From NCBI GenBank assembly GCA_949318235.1, contig OX439137.1:14149291-14213290 (forward strand): a DNA stretch of 64,000 nt, read 5' to 3'. The notes under the pieces are model-generated. The model saw nothing but the letters and a program-made list of their open reading frames with translations, was not told the DNA's origin and made no database searches. The position numbers and the translations under genes were made by a program. Source of the stretch: Ecdyonurus torrentis. Its lineage: Eukaryota; Arthropoda; Insecta; Ephemeroptera; Heptageniidae. Positions 31,865 to 43,633 of this stretch are shown here, piece after piece (the first letter of the stretch is position 1; each line of letters opens with the position of its first letter).

Positions 31865-32649
31865 TATAGGCCTATATTTTTTTAACACTTTAAGTTTATT
31901 GTATAAATTTACTATTCATTGTAGGCTATAAGTTTACTGCAGTAATATATAACTTGTTTTGATACCTTGAATTGTACAATTGTACATCTTTAATACAGTT
32001 GTACAATTTTATTTTATGGAGGTGGGGGGGGGGGGGGGGGGGGGAATTATGCATGGAATTTTTTTTTTTTTTTTTAATAATATAGATTTCAACTACCTTT
32101 AAAAAACTATTTATAGTAAAGTATTTTATCCTAAATTCCAGTAAAATTTATGTTTAGAAGCATTTACAGTTTTTTTATTTTTATTTATATTACAGTATTT
32201 GTATTGTGTTTACCATTTTTTTCTTTACAACGACTTCAATATTATTATATTTCAAGTATCTTACAGATATACGTATTTCCAGATTATTATAAGTAGTTAC
32301 CACTATAATTTAAGTTCATACTATTGTTAAGCAATCTTGAAAATTTTGCATAGGCCTAATGATAAAAAAAAAATACTAGTTAACTTTTTGATTTTATTTG
32401 TTTACCGCTGTGTAATTTTATTTCTTAGGAAATTAATTTAATTCTTTATGTGGCTCTTAATTAAAATTTATCCACAAGCATTTTAAATAAAATTTAAATT
32501 TGATATTAAAACAACAAAATTGTTAAGTGTTTTTTTTTTTTTTTTTTTTTTTTTTCCCCTGTAATATAATGTTAATATATGATAAAAATATATCCCTATG
32601 TATTATTATAAAAAATGTATTTTTCTTAAAAGAATATTGAAAAAAATAA
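31246..32649. other. AT-rich non-coding with homopolymers
   Basis: T-runs at about 31836-31863, 32061-32075 and 32530-32555 and a G-run at about 32024-32044. About 31590-31680 resembles the end of the family N element at 50767-51102 (TTTTCAATATAACGTG). No exon recognised. Confidence 0.5.
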
Positions 32650-33030
32650 GCCATCGCAGTTAGGTATGAAAATTTGGATGAAAAGGATAGAAGAAACCAG
32701 CAAGAGCCTTACTTTAGTAATAGCTCGGTGAAAATCTTGCTAGCACAGAGATACCAAAACTAATGCATTTAGTTTAGCTTTCGGCACTAAAATACAAGAG
32801 AAATGTAGTGAATGATCATTCATGGTTTCTGACGTGAGTCCAAAACACACTCCATTTCTCTTGGAGTTTAGTACCAAAAGCTATCCAATGTATTAGTTTT
32901 TTTTTTTTTTTTTTTTTTTTTTAACTCTGTGCCAGCAAGATTTTGTCTTAGCTTTGGGACTGTCTTCACTATGGTGAGGCTCTTGCTAATTTCTCCTGTC
33001 CTTTTCTTTTAAGTTTATCACATATTTTTT
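32650..33030. repeat. Family I foldback repeat, copy 2
   Basis: GCCATCGCAGTTAGGTATGA at the left is matched by inverted sequence toward 33030; AAACCAGCAAGAGCC pairs with GGCTCTTGCTAATTT, and TAGCTTTCGGCACTAAAAT with TTTAGTACCAAAAGCTA. The T-homopolymer at 32899-32922 is part of it. Confidence 0.65.
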
Positions 33031-33182
33031 CTAAAGATAAGCAGATGATAATCAAACGGGTTGTTTTGCTCCCATTTAAAATATGTACAATTTATATCCC
33101 TAACTGAAAACATTTTTTTCATTTAAAAAAAATTATTATGTCCTAATGTATTGCTATGAGTTAAACTAACTCATTGTGTGCT

Positions 33183-33523
33183 TAAAGCCATAGACCACAT
33201 AAAACAACATGTGCTTTTTAATGAATAAACACGAAATGGGATCTTCAAAACTGATGACAATTTTTACCAGAATGTTAATGTAGCCCCACGAGAGAGCGTG
33301 AAAAATCTGTAAAGTATGCAATTTGCGTGTAAATTCATGTTTATGACGTCAGAAACATGCTAAAATTAGTATAAAAATGTTGTGTGGGTTGCATAAATCG
33401 AATTTTCTGATCACTGTTACGGGGCTACTGTTGGGTTTTGAGACAAACTAATGTTATTTATGTAAGTCCCATCAAGTGTTTTGTGATATAAGTGCTTATG
33501 TTTTTCTCTGGTCTATGCCTTTA
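33183..33523. repeat. Family D MITE, copy 1 (forward)
   Basis: Starts TAAAGCCATAGACCACATAA and ends TCTCTGGTCTATGCCTTTAA, giving short imperfect inverted ends. It contains TGACGTCA at about 33353. Copies 36368 and 38993 are in the opposite orientation. Confidence 0.8.
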
Positions 33524-34226
33524 ATTGAATTTTATTTAAAGTTAGAATTATTCCTTTATTTAATTTTTTATTGCTATTCTTTGTCAATCAAGTATTGCAA
33601 TTCTCATTTAAAATAACTACATATGTGCCTATGGGAGAACTATTTTTTCTAATAGAATATAATTAAAAATACGAACAGATATAATCTTAACTTGTACAAA
33701 TGTTGCCTACCCTCCCACCCCTTTTCATTATTGTATGTTTTCTGTGCTTTATTATCAATGAAAAGTGTTCTCTATTATAATTGATTTGCATGAATATTTA
33801 AACTTGCAAAAAAAAAAAACCTTGAAGGTTCAGATTGAAAGAGGGGGGGGGGGGGGAGAAATTCTCAACTTGTTATATAAAAATTACAGTGCATTCTCTC
33901 ACTCCCGCCCTTATTCTCATCCCATGACTAGCTTTACTTTAAGGAGAAGGGGATAAAAAAATACTGACAGACCATGCAAATATTGACACTTTTTTTATAC
34001 CATCAAATTGTCTTAAAAATTCTACTCAATTTTATTTTCTATTAAAATAATAATAATAACTATGGTTTGTAGGTTCATACATTTCATTGTGCTACAATCA
34101 CTTGTTATGTTACAGTATTTAAATATATTCTCATATTAGAGAGAAATTTTATATTTTGCTTCAATTTTTGTGCAGTTCTACATACAAATTTATTTTTTAT
34201 GGCAAACTTTTTTATTTAACATGATT

Positions 34227-34262
<36 letters not shown>

Positions 34263-34480
34263 GTTTGATGGAAACATGATTAATATTTTATGTCTGTTCT
34301 TTACATACATATCTTGATACGTGTAGAGTACACTTGTCACAAATAAGTAAAGCCTTTATATAGACATAACTCTCCATAATTTACATTTTCAATAAATTGT
34401 AACTTTTTAGCTTATTGACTAGTGTATGTATTTAAATAAGTAAGTTTGTTTCAATAATGTAAATGAAAGGCGTGAAAACA
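33524..34480. other. AT-rich non-coding
   Basis: G-run at about 33844-33857 and T-run at about 34228-34259. No exon, RNA or complete element recognised. Confidence 0.5.
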
Positions 34481-34779
34481 GTTTAACAATTAGAGCATGT
34501 TAAATGGGAAATTATTGTACCCAAAAATCAATATACAAGTATGGGCATAAAATAAACTGCAAGTTTTTCTAGGCTGCAAAATAGAGAAACAATTGGGTAT
34601 CTTTTAATGTATCAATAGTAATATCCCTCTAATTTTCTAATCATAGAAAATATCTCATCATTTTTCTATTTTGCAGCCTAAAGCTTGCAGTTTATCATAC
34701 GGCCATACTAGTTTATATAATTAAATACTTTTGAATAGTATAAATTAAATTTCCATTGAATGTGTTTTAATTGTTAAAC
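34481..34779. repeat. 299-bp foldback repeat
   Basis: GTTTAACAATTAGAGCATGT at the left is matched inverted at the right end (..TTTTAATTGTTAAAC). An inner pair AACTGCAAG..GGCTGCAAAATAGA and TCTATTTTGCAGCC..CTTGCAGTTT strengthens the hairpin. Confidence 0.7.
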
Positions 34780-35435
34780 TATTTTTGTTGCTAAGATTTA
34801 CAATTTAAAACAAACCCTCTCTTGCTCTCTCATTGTTATTATTATTTTTAAGGCAAGTGTAATCTGTTAATGTACTAACAAATATATATATATTTCTCTC
34901 TGATATATCGTGCTAACATTTAAAACTTAAAAAGAGTTTATTTTTTTCATTGATATTTTTTCTCTCTTTTTCTTTGTTGCTTTATTTTTGGTCATAAATT
35001 GATTTTTTTTTCATTAAGATGTAAGATAAGAGGAAATAAAAATTAAAAGTACTATAATTATTTCACTTGCGCTCTTTTTAAGTTTTGATTAAAAATGGTA
35101 ATTTTATCTACAAATGTAACAATTAATTATGTTTTTATAAATATTTTATGTAAAAAAATTTCCATTATATAATTATTAAATAATAAAAAATATACATATC
35201 ATCATGAAATAATTTACTGTACTTTTATTTTTATTTACATCTTAATTAAGATCGCTTTTTTTTTTTTTAATTCTCTGAAGAGATTTAGCTTTGTTCCTGT
35301 TTAAAATATAACTAGGTATAATGTAGGCTATTTGTAATAAGTTTTGAGCCCAGGCTGTTGTACCAACTATCAATATAAGCTGTATTTAAAAAAAAAAAAA
35401 AAAAAAAATCAATTAAATAAATGTTGTTAAGGAAA
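34780..35435. other. AT-rich non-coding
   Basis: A-run at about 35390-35408. No gene recognised. Confidence 0.5.
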
Positions 35436-35612
35436 AATCGACAATGCAATGATTGATAGTTAAAAGATTTGATAGAAAAGCACATAGATTAGGAAAAATT
35501 GGAGAATGGGAGATAGGGCATCTACCAAGTCAGTATAAGCTCATTATTATCTCCCATTCTTCAATTTATCCTAATTTATTTAATTGTTTTTCTATTAAAT
35601 ATTTTAATTGTC
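35436..35612. repeat. Foldback repeat related to 9206-9471
   Basis: ATTGATAGTTAAAAGATTTG and GAATGGGAGATA on the left are matched by inverted TATCTCCCATTC and AAATATTTTAATTGTCAAT on the right. Confidence 0.6.
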
Positions 35613-35781
35613 AATTAAATGAATTTTAATATTAAAAATAGATAATCTTCAGTTTTTGAAAATCTAATTTTTATTTTTGATGTGTTTAAAATGTAACTGA
35701 AGCAGAATATCAAATGAACAATTAATTATTACTTTGTACAACTGTTCTGTAAGAAAATACCTAGAAATACAGCTATACATA

Positions 35782-36000
35782 GATCTTGTTGTGAAAAAAA
35801 ATGTCTATCTCGTATTTTGTCAGGGGAAGCAAAAGGCCTATCTCGTTTTTTGTCAGTGGAAGCAAATGGTCTATCTCGAGCGCCATCTCCATAACGTTCA
35901 GGAACGAGATAGACCTTTGGCTTCCACTGACAAAAAACGAGATATGCCTTTTGCTTCCCCTGACAAAATACGAGATAGACCTTTTTTTCGCAACAAGGTC
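35782..36000. repeat. Foldback repeat with internal TCTATCTCGT units
   Basis: Each arm holds three TCTATCTCG-type units separated by TTTTGTCAGGGGAAGCAAA-like spacers, so it is both tandem and inverted. The overlapping short reading frames on this stretch are artefacts of the repeat. Confidence 0.75.
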
Positions 36001-36058
36001 GATATATAAAAGAGGAAGAAGAAGAAGATATGCTTGTAGTAAATGTAGTAGGTCTCCT

Positions 36059-36222
36059 ATTGACTAATTAGGAACATCTGTTTTGAGGCCAACTTAAAGT
36101 GAAATCTCTCACATCCCCTTCAGTTTCTACTTACTTCCCATACACAGAAGATTGTAACGGAAACTGCTGTGAGCGATTTATATTAAAGTCGGCCTCAAAA
36201 CAGTTGTTCCTTATTAGTCAAT
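36059..36222. repeat. Family C MITE, copy 2
   Basis: ATTGACTAATTAGGAACATC at the left, GTTGTTCCTTATTAGTCAAT at the right, centre with TTTCTACTTACTTCCCAT. Confidence 0.8.
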
Positions 36223-36367
36223 AATATTTATCCTCAAAAATAATAGTAGTGTTCAATAACTATTCGTAGCCAGGAAGTGCGTTAGCCTTGCTGACTGTTG
36301 TGATAAAGCCATCAATGTCATTGTTCTAAAAATTGATGTGTTTCAGTTAATTTATAACTTCCTTACT

Positions 36368-36710
36368 TAAAGGAATAGACCAGAGAAAAACATAAGCATT
36401 TATATCACAAAACACTTGATGGGATTTACATAAATAGCATTAGTTTGTCTTAAAACCCAACAGTAACCCCGTAGCAGTGATCAGAAATTTCGATTTATGC
36501 CACCCGCACAACACTTTCATACTAATTTTTTCATGTTTCTGGCGTCATAAACATGAATTTTCACACAAATTGCATACTTTACAGTTTTTTCACGCTCTCT
36601 CGTGGGGCTACATTAACATTGTGGTAAAAATTATCACCAGTTTTGAAGATCCCATTTTGTGTTTATTCATTAAAAAGCACATGTTGTTTTATGTGGTCTA
36701 TGGCTTTAAG
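36368..36710. repeat. Family D MITE, copy 2 (reverse)
   Basis: Starts TTAAAGGAATAGACCAGAGA and ends ATGTGGTCTATGGCTTTAA, the reverse of copy 1. Confidence 0.8.
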
Positions 36711-37636
36711 TTCAAAACATTGTCATGTTAAATAACAATAATCATTATTTAAGTCGTTTATTGGAAGGATATTTCACTGAGCTATAGGACTTTCCATGGT
36801 AAGGCTGGTCTATCCTTATCTTTTAATTTTATCATACCTAACTGCGGTGGCCTATTTTCCTTAAAATGATAAAAGAAAAGTTATATGAAATATTTTTGAC
36901 TTCAATCCAATTGTATTCTTTAATTTAAAATAATAATAAAATGATTATGCAATGCAGTATAGGACTCTTCGGACTCTTCCTATGTATCAATTGTACATGC
37001 AAAATCTACAAAAATAACAAATTTAAAAATTATATTTCTTGTCATTCTGTAACAATAATAATAAAAATACATTGATTGGTGATGTAATCCAAAAATATGA
37101 ATATTACACTTTTATAATTGGAAAAAAATATTGAGAATAGCACACATCATTTCAGTATAGTATAGCTTCAAGCTTTTAACACACTTCTTTTTTTCTTTTT
37201 TTAATGTTTTAAGCATTTATTATATAGGTAAATGATACAAAAGAAATATTAAGAATGATTAAATTAAAAAGCTTCGAAAGCAACACTCAGAGAAAGGATG
37301 TTTATTGAAAATAAATAAAAATTGTTTAATGTTTTAGCAATTGTTAGCATACGTTCAGCAGAGTTATAGATGAGAAATGTGAAACTATTAGTGTTCAAAC
37401 TTGTTTGTACTATATGTTTCATCTTTCATCCCATACATGTTCTTGCCTCCAGTACTTTTTACAATATATTTTGTAATTATAGGCAATATAGCTTTACTGT
37501 TGGATTATCTACTAGAGAGTAGCGAGGAAACATGTTAAGCATTATGTCTAGTAAAATGTCATAGGTTTCTTAAAACCAACTCATGCGTTGGTGTCCCATC
37601 ATCAAAAATTTACTGTACTCTAACTCCATATATTTG
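36711..37636. other. AT-rich non-coding
   Basis: Family I fragments at about 36745-36860 (TTTATCATACCTAACTGCGG). No exon recognised. Confidence 0.45.
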
Positions 37637-37774
37637 TACAGCTCTGGACAAAAGTTCCCGAATGGGGCAGCGGCAGGCGGCAGGCGGCATCCACTGTGTT
37701 TTTTCGTAAAGATAACATAGAGTGGTTGCGGGTTGCCTATGCAAATCATTCGGTAACTTTTGGCCAGAGCTGTA
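37637..37774. mobile_element. Family B Tc1/mariner-type MITE, copy 2
   Basis: TA-CAGCTCTGGACAAAAGTT at the left, AACTTTTGGCCAGAGCTG-TA at the right; a GGCAGGCGGCAGGCGGC triplication enlarges the centre relative to copy 1. Confidence 0.85.
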
Positions 37775-37940
37775 CATAGAGAGAAAATATTAGTTTCTAT
37801 GAGTGATATCCTTTTATTTCAGCTTAGGTTATAATTTATTTTCCCACTAAAGCTATTTCTGTCAGCTTAAAATGTATTATTTTCTAGTTCTTTGTTTGTG
37901 TGAAAAAACAAATTCATTTTATTTCTTCTCTTTGTTACAG

Positions 37941-38896
37941 AGCTGTCTACAGAAGCCGAGAAAACTGTAGGCAATGTAGTTGAGATGCATGATCAATCCA
38001 TGGAGCTTTCTGGTAGGCAATACTGTGATTATAGTCACGGTGCAGATAGTAGTAATAGTGATACAAGTGTTAAAATATTATATAAACAAAATGTACTTGG
38101 ATCTGATCTGGTTCTCTATACAAAAGATCTGAAAACTCAATGCAATGTTCAAAATAGCATTCAAATAAGTGAAAGTAATTTGAATCTAATGGAAATAGAG
38201 AGTTCTAAAAGTAACCAAGACAGTGTCTTGTTACTTATAAATTCTAATGATAATTCTAAAAATAAAAAACAAAGAAAAACAAATGAAAAAATTTTTAATT
38301 GTAATTTCTGCTCAAAAAGTTTTAAATTAAAATCTATAATTGAATCTCATATTCTTTCACATCTTGGTGTGAGACCATTTCCATGTACATTTTGTCCTAA
38401 ACGTTTCTTTCAAAGATCTACATGTATAGAACATATTAGAATACATACTAAAGAATATAAATTTAAATGTATACCGTGTAATCAAGTATTTACAGCAAAG
38501 TGTAGTCTTAGGTCTCATAATATTAGTAAGCATGATAATATAAAATATAACTGTCAAATATGTAATAAATCATTTAAATCTTTAAAACTGCACATACAAA
38601 CGAAACACGCTAAAAAAGAAAGAAGATTAAAATGTAAATATTGTGAATTGTTATTTGAAACCAGTTCCAAAAAACAGTATCATCAAAACAAATTTCATGG
38701 TGCAAAACATATGTGTGAAATCTGTGGACGGGCTTATATAGGAAAAACCGACTTAAAGAAACATTTAAAAAGTAGATTGGCACATAGAAAAATTATTGCA
38801 ACTAATAATTGTATAAGTGTAATTACTAGTAATAACAGTAAGTATACATCATGTGATAATAATGATAAACATATATTAAAAAATAATAATAAATAA
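37941..38896 (+). CDS. Alternative terminal exon with about 6 C2H2 fingers
   Basis: A strong acceptor (TTCTCTTTGTTACAG) ends at 37940. Joined to the phase-1 donor of exon 2 the frame reads IP-E-LSTEAEKTVGNVVEM and runs to TAA at 38896, giving a 429-aa isoform. The fingers start at FNCNFC, FPCTFC, FKCIPC, YNCQIC, LKCKYC and HMCEIC; the first three and the fifth are standard, the fourth is short, and the last has an unusually long spacing between its histidines (HLKSRLAH). No internal ATG has a ZAD or other start domain; the first ATG (37985) leaves only the finger module. AATAAA at 38983-38988 may be the poly(A) signal. Function: probable sequence-specific DNA binding with the shared ZAD. Confidence 0.82.
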
Positions 38897-38982
38897 AAAA
38901 AAATCAACTAAATGATATGAAAATTGTCATAAAAAGTACATTAAAATCATTCATTTGTTCTCTGATAAATAGATTAAATAAT

Positions 38983-38988
38983 AATAAA
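38983..38988 (+). terminator. Candidate poly(A) signal for the exon ending at 38896
   Basis: AATAAA lies 87 bases after the stop codon and just before the family D MITE that begins at 38993. Confidence 0.4.
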
Positions 38989-38992
38989 AGCC

Positions 38993-39353
38993 TTAAAGGA
39001 ATAGACCAGAGAAAACCATAAGCATTTATATTGCAAAACACTTGAAGGGGTTTACATAAATAACATTAGTTTGTCTCAAAACCCAACAGTAACCCTGTAG
39101 CTGCAGTGATCAGAAAATTCGATTTATGCAACCCGCACAACATTTTCATACTAATTTTTGCATGTTTCTGACGTCATGTTTTTGACGTCATAAACATGAC
39201 TTTTCACGCAATTTGCATACTTTACAGTTTTTTTCATGCTCTCTCATGGGACTACATTAACATTCTGGTAAAAATTGTCGTCAGTTTTGAAGATCCTGTT
39301 TCGTGTTTAATCATTAAAAAGCACATGTCGTTTTATGTGGTCTATGGCTTTAA
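38993..39353. repeat. Family D MITE, copy 3 (reverse)
   Basis: Starts TTAAAGGAATAGACCAGAGA and ends ATGTGGTCTATGGCTTTAA. It has two TGACGTCAT motifs in a row (about 39169 and 39183), a small internal duplication not seen in the other copies. Confidence 0.8.
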
Positions 39354-39677
39354 GTATTGGTTAGAGTTGGAAATTATTCTTTCTCACACAAGGGGTCCCT
39401 GTCAGCTAAAGTTTTATATTTATATTAGGATATAAAACATTTCCTATATCTATATAATATTTATTTATTAATCATGTGGTGTTAAAAAAAATGTAATGGT
39501 TTATTATCATTTCTTTCCCTTCAATGAGTATAAAATACATAAAAATGCCCCCCCCCCCCCCCAAATAAAAAAAAATAATTGTGTTAAAGTTTTCCTGTAA
39601 TATGCTATTAGAAGGTATGTTCAGTTTTTTTTTTTTTAGGCCAGTATACTACTGTACCTTGCTTAGGTTATAACATC
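39354..39677. other. AT-rich non-coding, poly(C)
   Basis: C-run at about 39548-39562. No gene seen. Confidence 0.5.
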
Positions 39678-39801
39678 TACAGCTCTGGCCAAAAGTTTGA
39701 GAAAGATTTGTATAGGAAACCCGCAACCACACAATGCTATCTTTATGAGAAAACGCAGCGGCCGCCGCTGCCCCGTTCTTAAAGTTTTGGTCAGAGCTGT
39801 A
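39678..39801. mobile_element. Family B Tc1/mariner-type MITE, copy 3
   Basis: TA-CAGCTCTGGCCAAAAGTTT at the left and TTTTGGTCAGAGCTG-TA at the right, inner order reversed relative to copies 1 and 2. Confidence 0.85.
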
Positions 39802-40532
39802 CATTAGGTTACATTAGTTGTAATCTTCGTAAATAATATTAAGTTACTATAAAAATTAAATTAAATTTGAAATTTGTGTAACCTATAAAAGTGTATATTT
39901 CTATTTGATATAAAAAATAACACAGAAAGATTGTAAAAACTGATGAAAGCAGGGAGGTGAGCAGTAGTTGACAGGAAATTTGTGTGAATGAAAAATTAAT
40001 CTCTAACACATTTCAAAATTAAACTGATTTTGGCTTGGATGTTAAAGTATTTTCTCATAATTAAAGGCCAATAATGATCATGTCCTTTTTGCCATCTTTA
40101 TTATTATTATTTATGTATTTATCAAGTATCACTAACAAGTCCATTTTTTCCCTAATCAATTAATTACTTTCTAAATCATTATTTCATGATGGAAATACAA
40201 ATATTCCTTTATAATTATACTATAGATATATTTTATTTAATTAGAATTGTAATATTATACTGATGCAGCAAAAAAAAAAGGTGAGTGGATTAGTTTGCAT
40301 GCTAGGGATGTGATATAAATTTCTTTTTTTCTTGTTATTGGTTTGTATTTTGTGTAAAAATTAGTACAACATTTCATAGTATATTTAGTAGTATTTATTT
40401 TTAATGATTAATTTTGAGAAAAATTTTATGTAAATAGTGGTGGCGTATAAATATGTTATATTTTTTAATATTTACATTTTGTAACCTTATTAAATTTTAT
40501 TAAAACTGAATTTATTTTGTTTTATCCAAGAT
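39802..40532. other. AT-rich non-coding
   Basis: No exon, RNA or complete element recognised. Confidence 0.5.
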
Positions 40533-40806
40533 GTATATATATAGAAGGTGGTGTAGTTTGCCTAGGTAGCATCAGGTATGAAACGTCAAACAAGGGAAAG
40601 AAGGGAAATTTAGTGCCGGAAGAGGGGGGAATTTCTTTTGTTCCTCTTCCAAGTACATAATGTATTGTACCTGAGTGACCACAAGGCTCTGCTTACAGTC
40701 ACCTTGTATGACGTATGTCAAAATTTGAAGTTTTACGAAGGAAACCGAGTTCTGAAGACAGTAAAAGGACGTATTATACCACCTTCTATATATACATCTT
40801 GGTTTT
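40533..40806. repeat. TIR element of about 270 bp
   Basis: TATATATAGAAGGTGGTGTA at the left and TATACCACCTTCTATATATA at the right are inverted copies. The interior is GC-richer and unique in the window. An internal reading frame has no recognised content. Confidence 0.7.
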
Positions 40807-40852
40807 ATCTTTGTAATAATTACATCCCTATTGGAAATGGACAGTTGTAAAT

Positions 40853-40907
<55 letters not shown>

Positions 40908-41194
40908 TCCTTTCTAAAGAAATGATTGTATTTTTATTTTTATTATTTTTTAATACTGTTAAAATACTGTTAGATTTTTGAAAAAAAAATGTAAAATGAA
41001 AAATTATTTCAAGAATAAATAATAAATATTTTTCAATTAACAAGTAAATTCTATTAAAAATTTAGTTTAAATATTATTATAAATACTCAACTAAAGAACT
41101 GAAAATATTTAGATAATTTTTTTTATAGTGACAAGTTGTTTACGATGTTCTACTAAATTATTACTTTTAGTAAAAAAAATCACAAAAAGTAAAA
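40807..41194. other. Poly(A) tract and AT-rich sequence
   Basis: A-homopolymer at about 40858-40902. Otherwise nothing recognised. Confidence 0.5.
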
Positions 41195-41400
41195 TATGAT
41201 AAATTTGAAAGAAAATAATAAGAGAAACTTTATCATAGTGAAGAGAGTCCCATAGCTATCCAATGTGTTAGTTTTTTTTTTATCTCTGTGCTAGCAAGAT
41301 TTTGAACAAGCTATGGAAGTTTCTTTACTTTACAAAACCTTGCGGGTTTCTCCTAAGCTTTTCTTTCAAATTTATCATACCTAACCATTATGGTTTATTT
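41195..41400. repeat. Family I foldback repeat, copy 3
   Basis: TATGATAAATTTGAAAGAAA on the left pairs with TTTCTTTCAAATTTATCATA on the right; inside are CTATCCAATGTGTTAG and GTGCTAGCAAGATTTTG, as in copy 2. Shorter than copy 2. Confidence 0.65.
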
Positions 41401-41648
41401 TCATTAATATAGCCTCTATCAAAGAGTAAGTAAAATATATTTATTTTTGAGTCTTTCACCTAATCAAGTCATTAAACGCACAAATTACTGAGTCGATTTA
41501 ACAAAATTAAAATTCTGAATTCAGAATATTAAATTCTAAAATATTAAATCATTTTCTTTATATCATGTGAAAAAATATGACTGTCAAAAGAATCAATTTA
41601 AATCATATAAAAAAGAGTATTTTAATGTGACTAACTTTTGAAAATAAT

Positions 41649-41972
41649 TAATTACGTTTAAAAAAAATAATTAGAAAATAGTTGGTAGAGATTAGAGCAC
41701 GTTGAATTGAAAATTAATAAAACGCGAAAATTCTCTAATTTAAATAGTAAATTGGGACTAGGGATGCAAATCATTATAGCTTGCGCTAAATAAAAATAGA
41801 CGTTAAAAGGGATGAGGGGTATATAGTGTCAATGTAAAATACGATATACCTAACATCTCACGTTCTCACACTACATCAAAGGCACAACATTATAAAACAG
41901 TATCAGACTTACTCTTGGCCTTCTACCAACTATTTTCTAATTATTTTTTTAAACGTAATTAATACCAACTGC
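41649..41972. repeat. 324-bp palindromic MITE related to family N
   Basis: TAATTAGAAAATAGTTGGTAG at about 41668 is repeated inverted at the right end, and ATTACGTTTAAAAAAAATAA frames the whole. Inner AGATTAGAGCACGTTGAATT resembles the element at 23449. Confidence 0.75.
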
Positions 41973-42083
41973 GATGGTTTTTTCCTATATACTAACTTTT
42001 GAAAAGTTAGCAAATTATAAATTACACCATAAATAAAAGGTATTAACTTTCATTTTTGATTAATTTATTAACTTGTTATTCAG

Positions 42084-42137
42084 GAGATGAAGCTGAAAGC
42101 AGAGAGGAAACTGTGCCTCAAGGTCAAGAGCAATCAG
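42084..42137 (+). CDS. Candidate 54-nt linker exon (phase 1 to phase 1)
   Basis: Acceptor TTGTTATTCAG, donor ATCAG|GTAAGA. With one base from the upstream exon it encodes GDEAESREETVPQGQEQS plus one base, an acidic 18-residue linker. Length is a multiple of three and both junctions are phase 1, so it can be included or skipped without changing the frame. It probably feeds 46497 and then 48952. Too short to be certain without transcripts. Confidence 0.62.
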
Positions 42138-42229
42138 GTAAGATGTTTTAACTAGTTTATATTAGTCTATACATACATAGATCTATTCGTGTTAGAATAA
42201 ATTAGCTTCTTCACTTTACATATTTCCTA

Positions 42230-42342
42230 AGAATGAACGATCTATACTTTACAAAGTTACGGCTACCTGGAGCTTCTGCTTTAAAACAGGTGTGGAATCT
42301 CCAGGTAGCTGCAAATTTGTAAAGTGTAAATCGTTCATTCTT
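42230..42342. repeat. Short foldback repeat
   Basis: GAATGAACGATCTATACTTT at the left is inverted as AAAGTGTAAATCGTTCATTC at the right; GCTACCTGGAG pairs with CTCCAGGTAGC. Related sequence at about 16660-16800 and 48139-48374. Confidence 0.75.
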
Positions 42343-42737
42343 CTGAAATTTGTAAAGTGTAGAAGCTTTATTTTGGATGCGAGAAGATCGAAATTCATAA
42401 ATACATATTATGATGATTTGGTCACCCTTTCAGGATAAACCAGCATCATTTCACTTTGACCTTCCTATCCTGTCACACCTCTCTTGCTTCATTTATATTG
42501 ATAATTTTGCTTTATACATTTTTGTTTGCACTTTGTACTTCTTATCACTACTGTACTTCTCAGGCTCTCTTCAATCATTTCAGACTATCATGTTTTAGGC
42601 CTCTGCTTTTATCCATTTTGTTATGAAATGTTTTTTTGTTTTTTTTTAATCTCTCATAACTCATTTTTTCCACATGGCCAAACCTATGTAACATATTAAA
42701 ATGTCTTGTCAGGTTCAGCAATAGCAACTTATATGTT

Positions 42738-42772
<35 letters not shown>

Positions 42773-43099
42773 AATTTGGATTTGTAGTAGCAGTCATTCC
42801 TTGTAATCCTTACCTATACTATTTCACAAAATCACAAGTTGTTTTCCGTATGGTTAAAACAAAAAAATTATAAAATCAAATGACAAATAAATATTTGGTA
42901 TCCAAAATAAAATATTTTGAATTTAAAGAATACAAAACCCTCCTGATATGCTCGATATTGGAGACATTAAATAAATAATACTAAATAAAATACTGATAAA
43001 GAAAAGGATAGAAAAACCAGCAAGGGCCTTACCACAGTAGAAGTTCTATGGAGAGGTCGAGGTCTTGCATGGCACAGTATAATGTTATTAAAGTTTCTT
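42343..43099. other. AT-rich non-coding with family I scraps
   Basis: T-run at about 42740-42768. GATAGAAAAACCAGCAAGGG at about 43006 belongs to family I. No exon seen. Confidence 0.45.
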
Positions 43100-43408
43100 T
43101 ATAGGGTGTGTGCGCATGACGTCATTCTGAGTGCTTTTCGATGCTCATCTTGAGCAATAAATAACATTGCTCAGCATAGGACAAACGTAGTTTTTTGCTA
43201 TTTTCTTTGGAAAATTAGCTATTTTTTGGTCATTACTATTTTTCTTGCATACTTGAGGTACTAGATCAACCTGTTAACAGCATCAATGCTTTCAAAAAAA
43301 TCGCGAAGTATTTTTAAACTGGCAAAATGTGCTATTTTCCTATACCGGCCAATGTTATTTAGTACTCACTTATGACGTCGACTTTAACATGAATGAAACC
43401 ACCCTATA
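43100..43408. repeat. Family E element, copy 1
   Basis: Starts TATAGGGTG and ends CACCCTATA, about 309 bp. TGACGTCA at about 43118. A second copy in the same orientation lies at 46697-47007 with most bases identical. Confidence 0.85.
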
Positions 43409-43633
43409 ACTTGAGAGCTTTCGTCATATGATAATGACATTATCAATCAAAAGAGAAAATTACTTGAGCACATCACTGAGCAGTGTCTTGTCTTGTACTG
43501 CCGTGTTATGCTCTTGCTGGTTTGGAGTTGGTGGAGAGGGGTGGGGGTGGAGTAGGGAATCTGGGAAGGAGTGTGAATGAGTGAGGGAAAAGGTGGGGAG
43601 GGGGGCGGGAATAGGGTATATTTTTGAAATATG
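43409..43633. other. Left flank of the Penelope-like fragment
   Basis: Includes a G-rich GGTGGGGGTGGAG stretch at about 43530-43610. It may belong to the retroelement's terminal repeat, but this is not provable here. Confidence 0.35.

Noticed and set aside
35734..36067. Two overlapping frames of about 90 codons
   Set aside because: They translate the TCTATCTCG foldback repeat and have no independent support.
41037..43099. Extra linker exons in the introns between terminal exons
   Set aside because: Many short AG..GT intervals exist by chance in AT-rich DNA; only those with a good acceptor, a good donor, phase 1 at both ends and no stop were kept.
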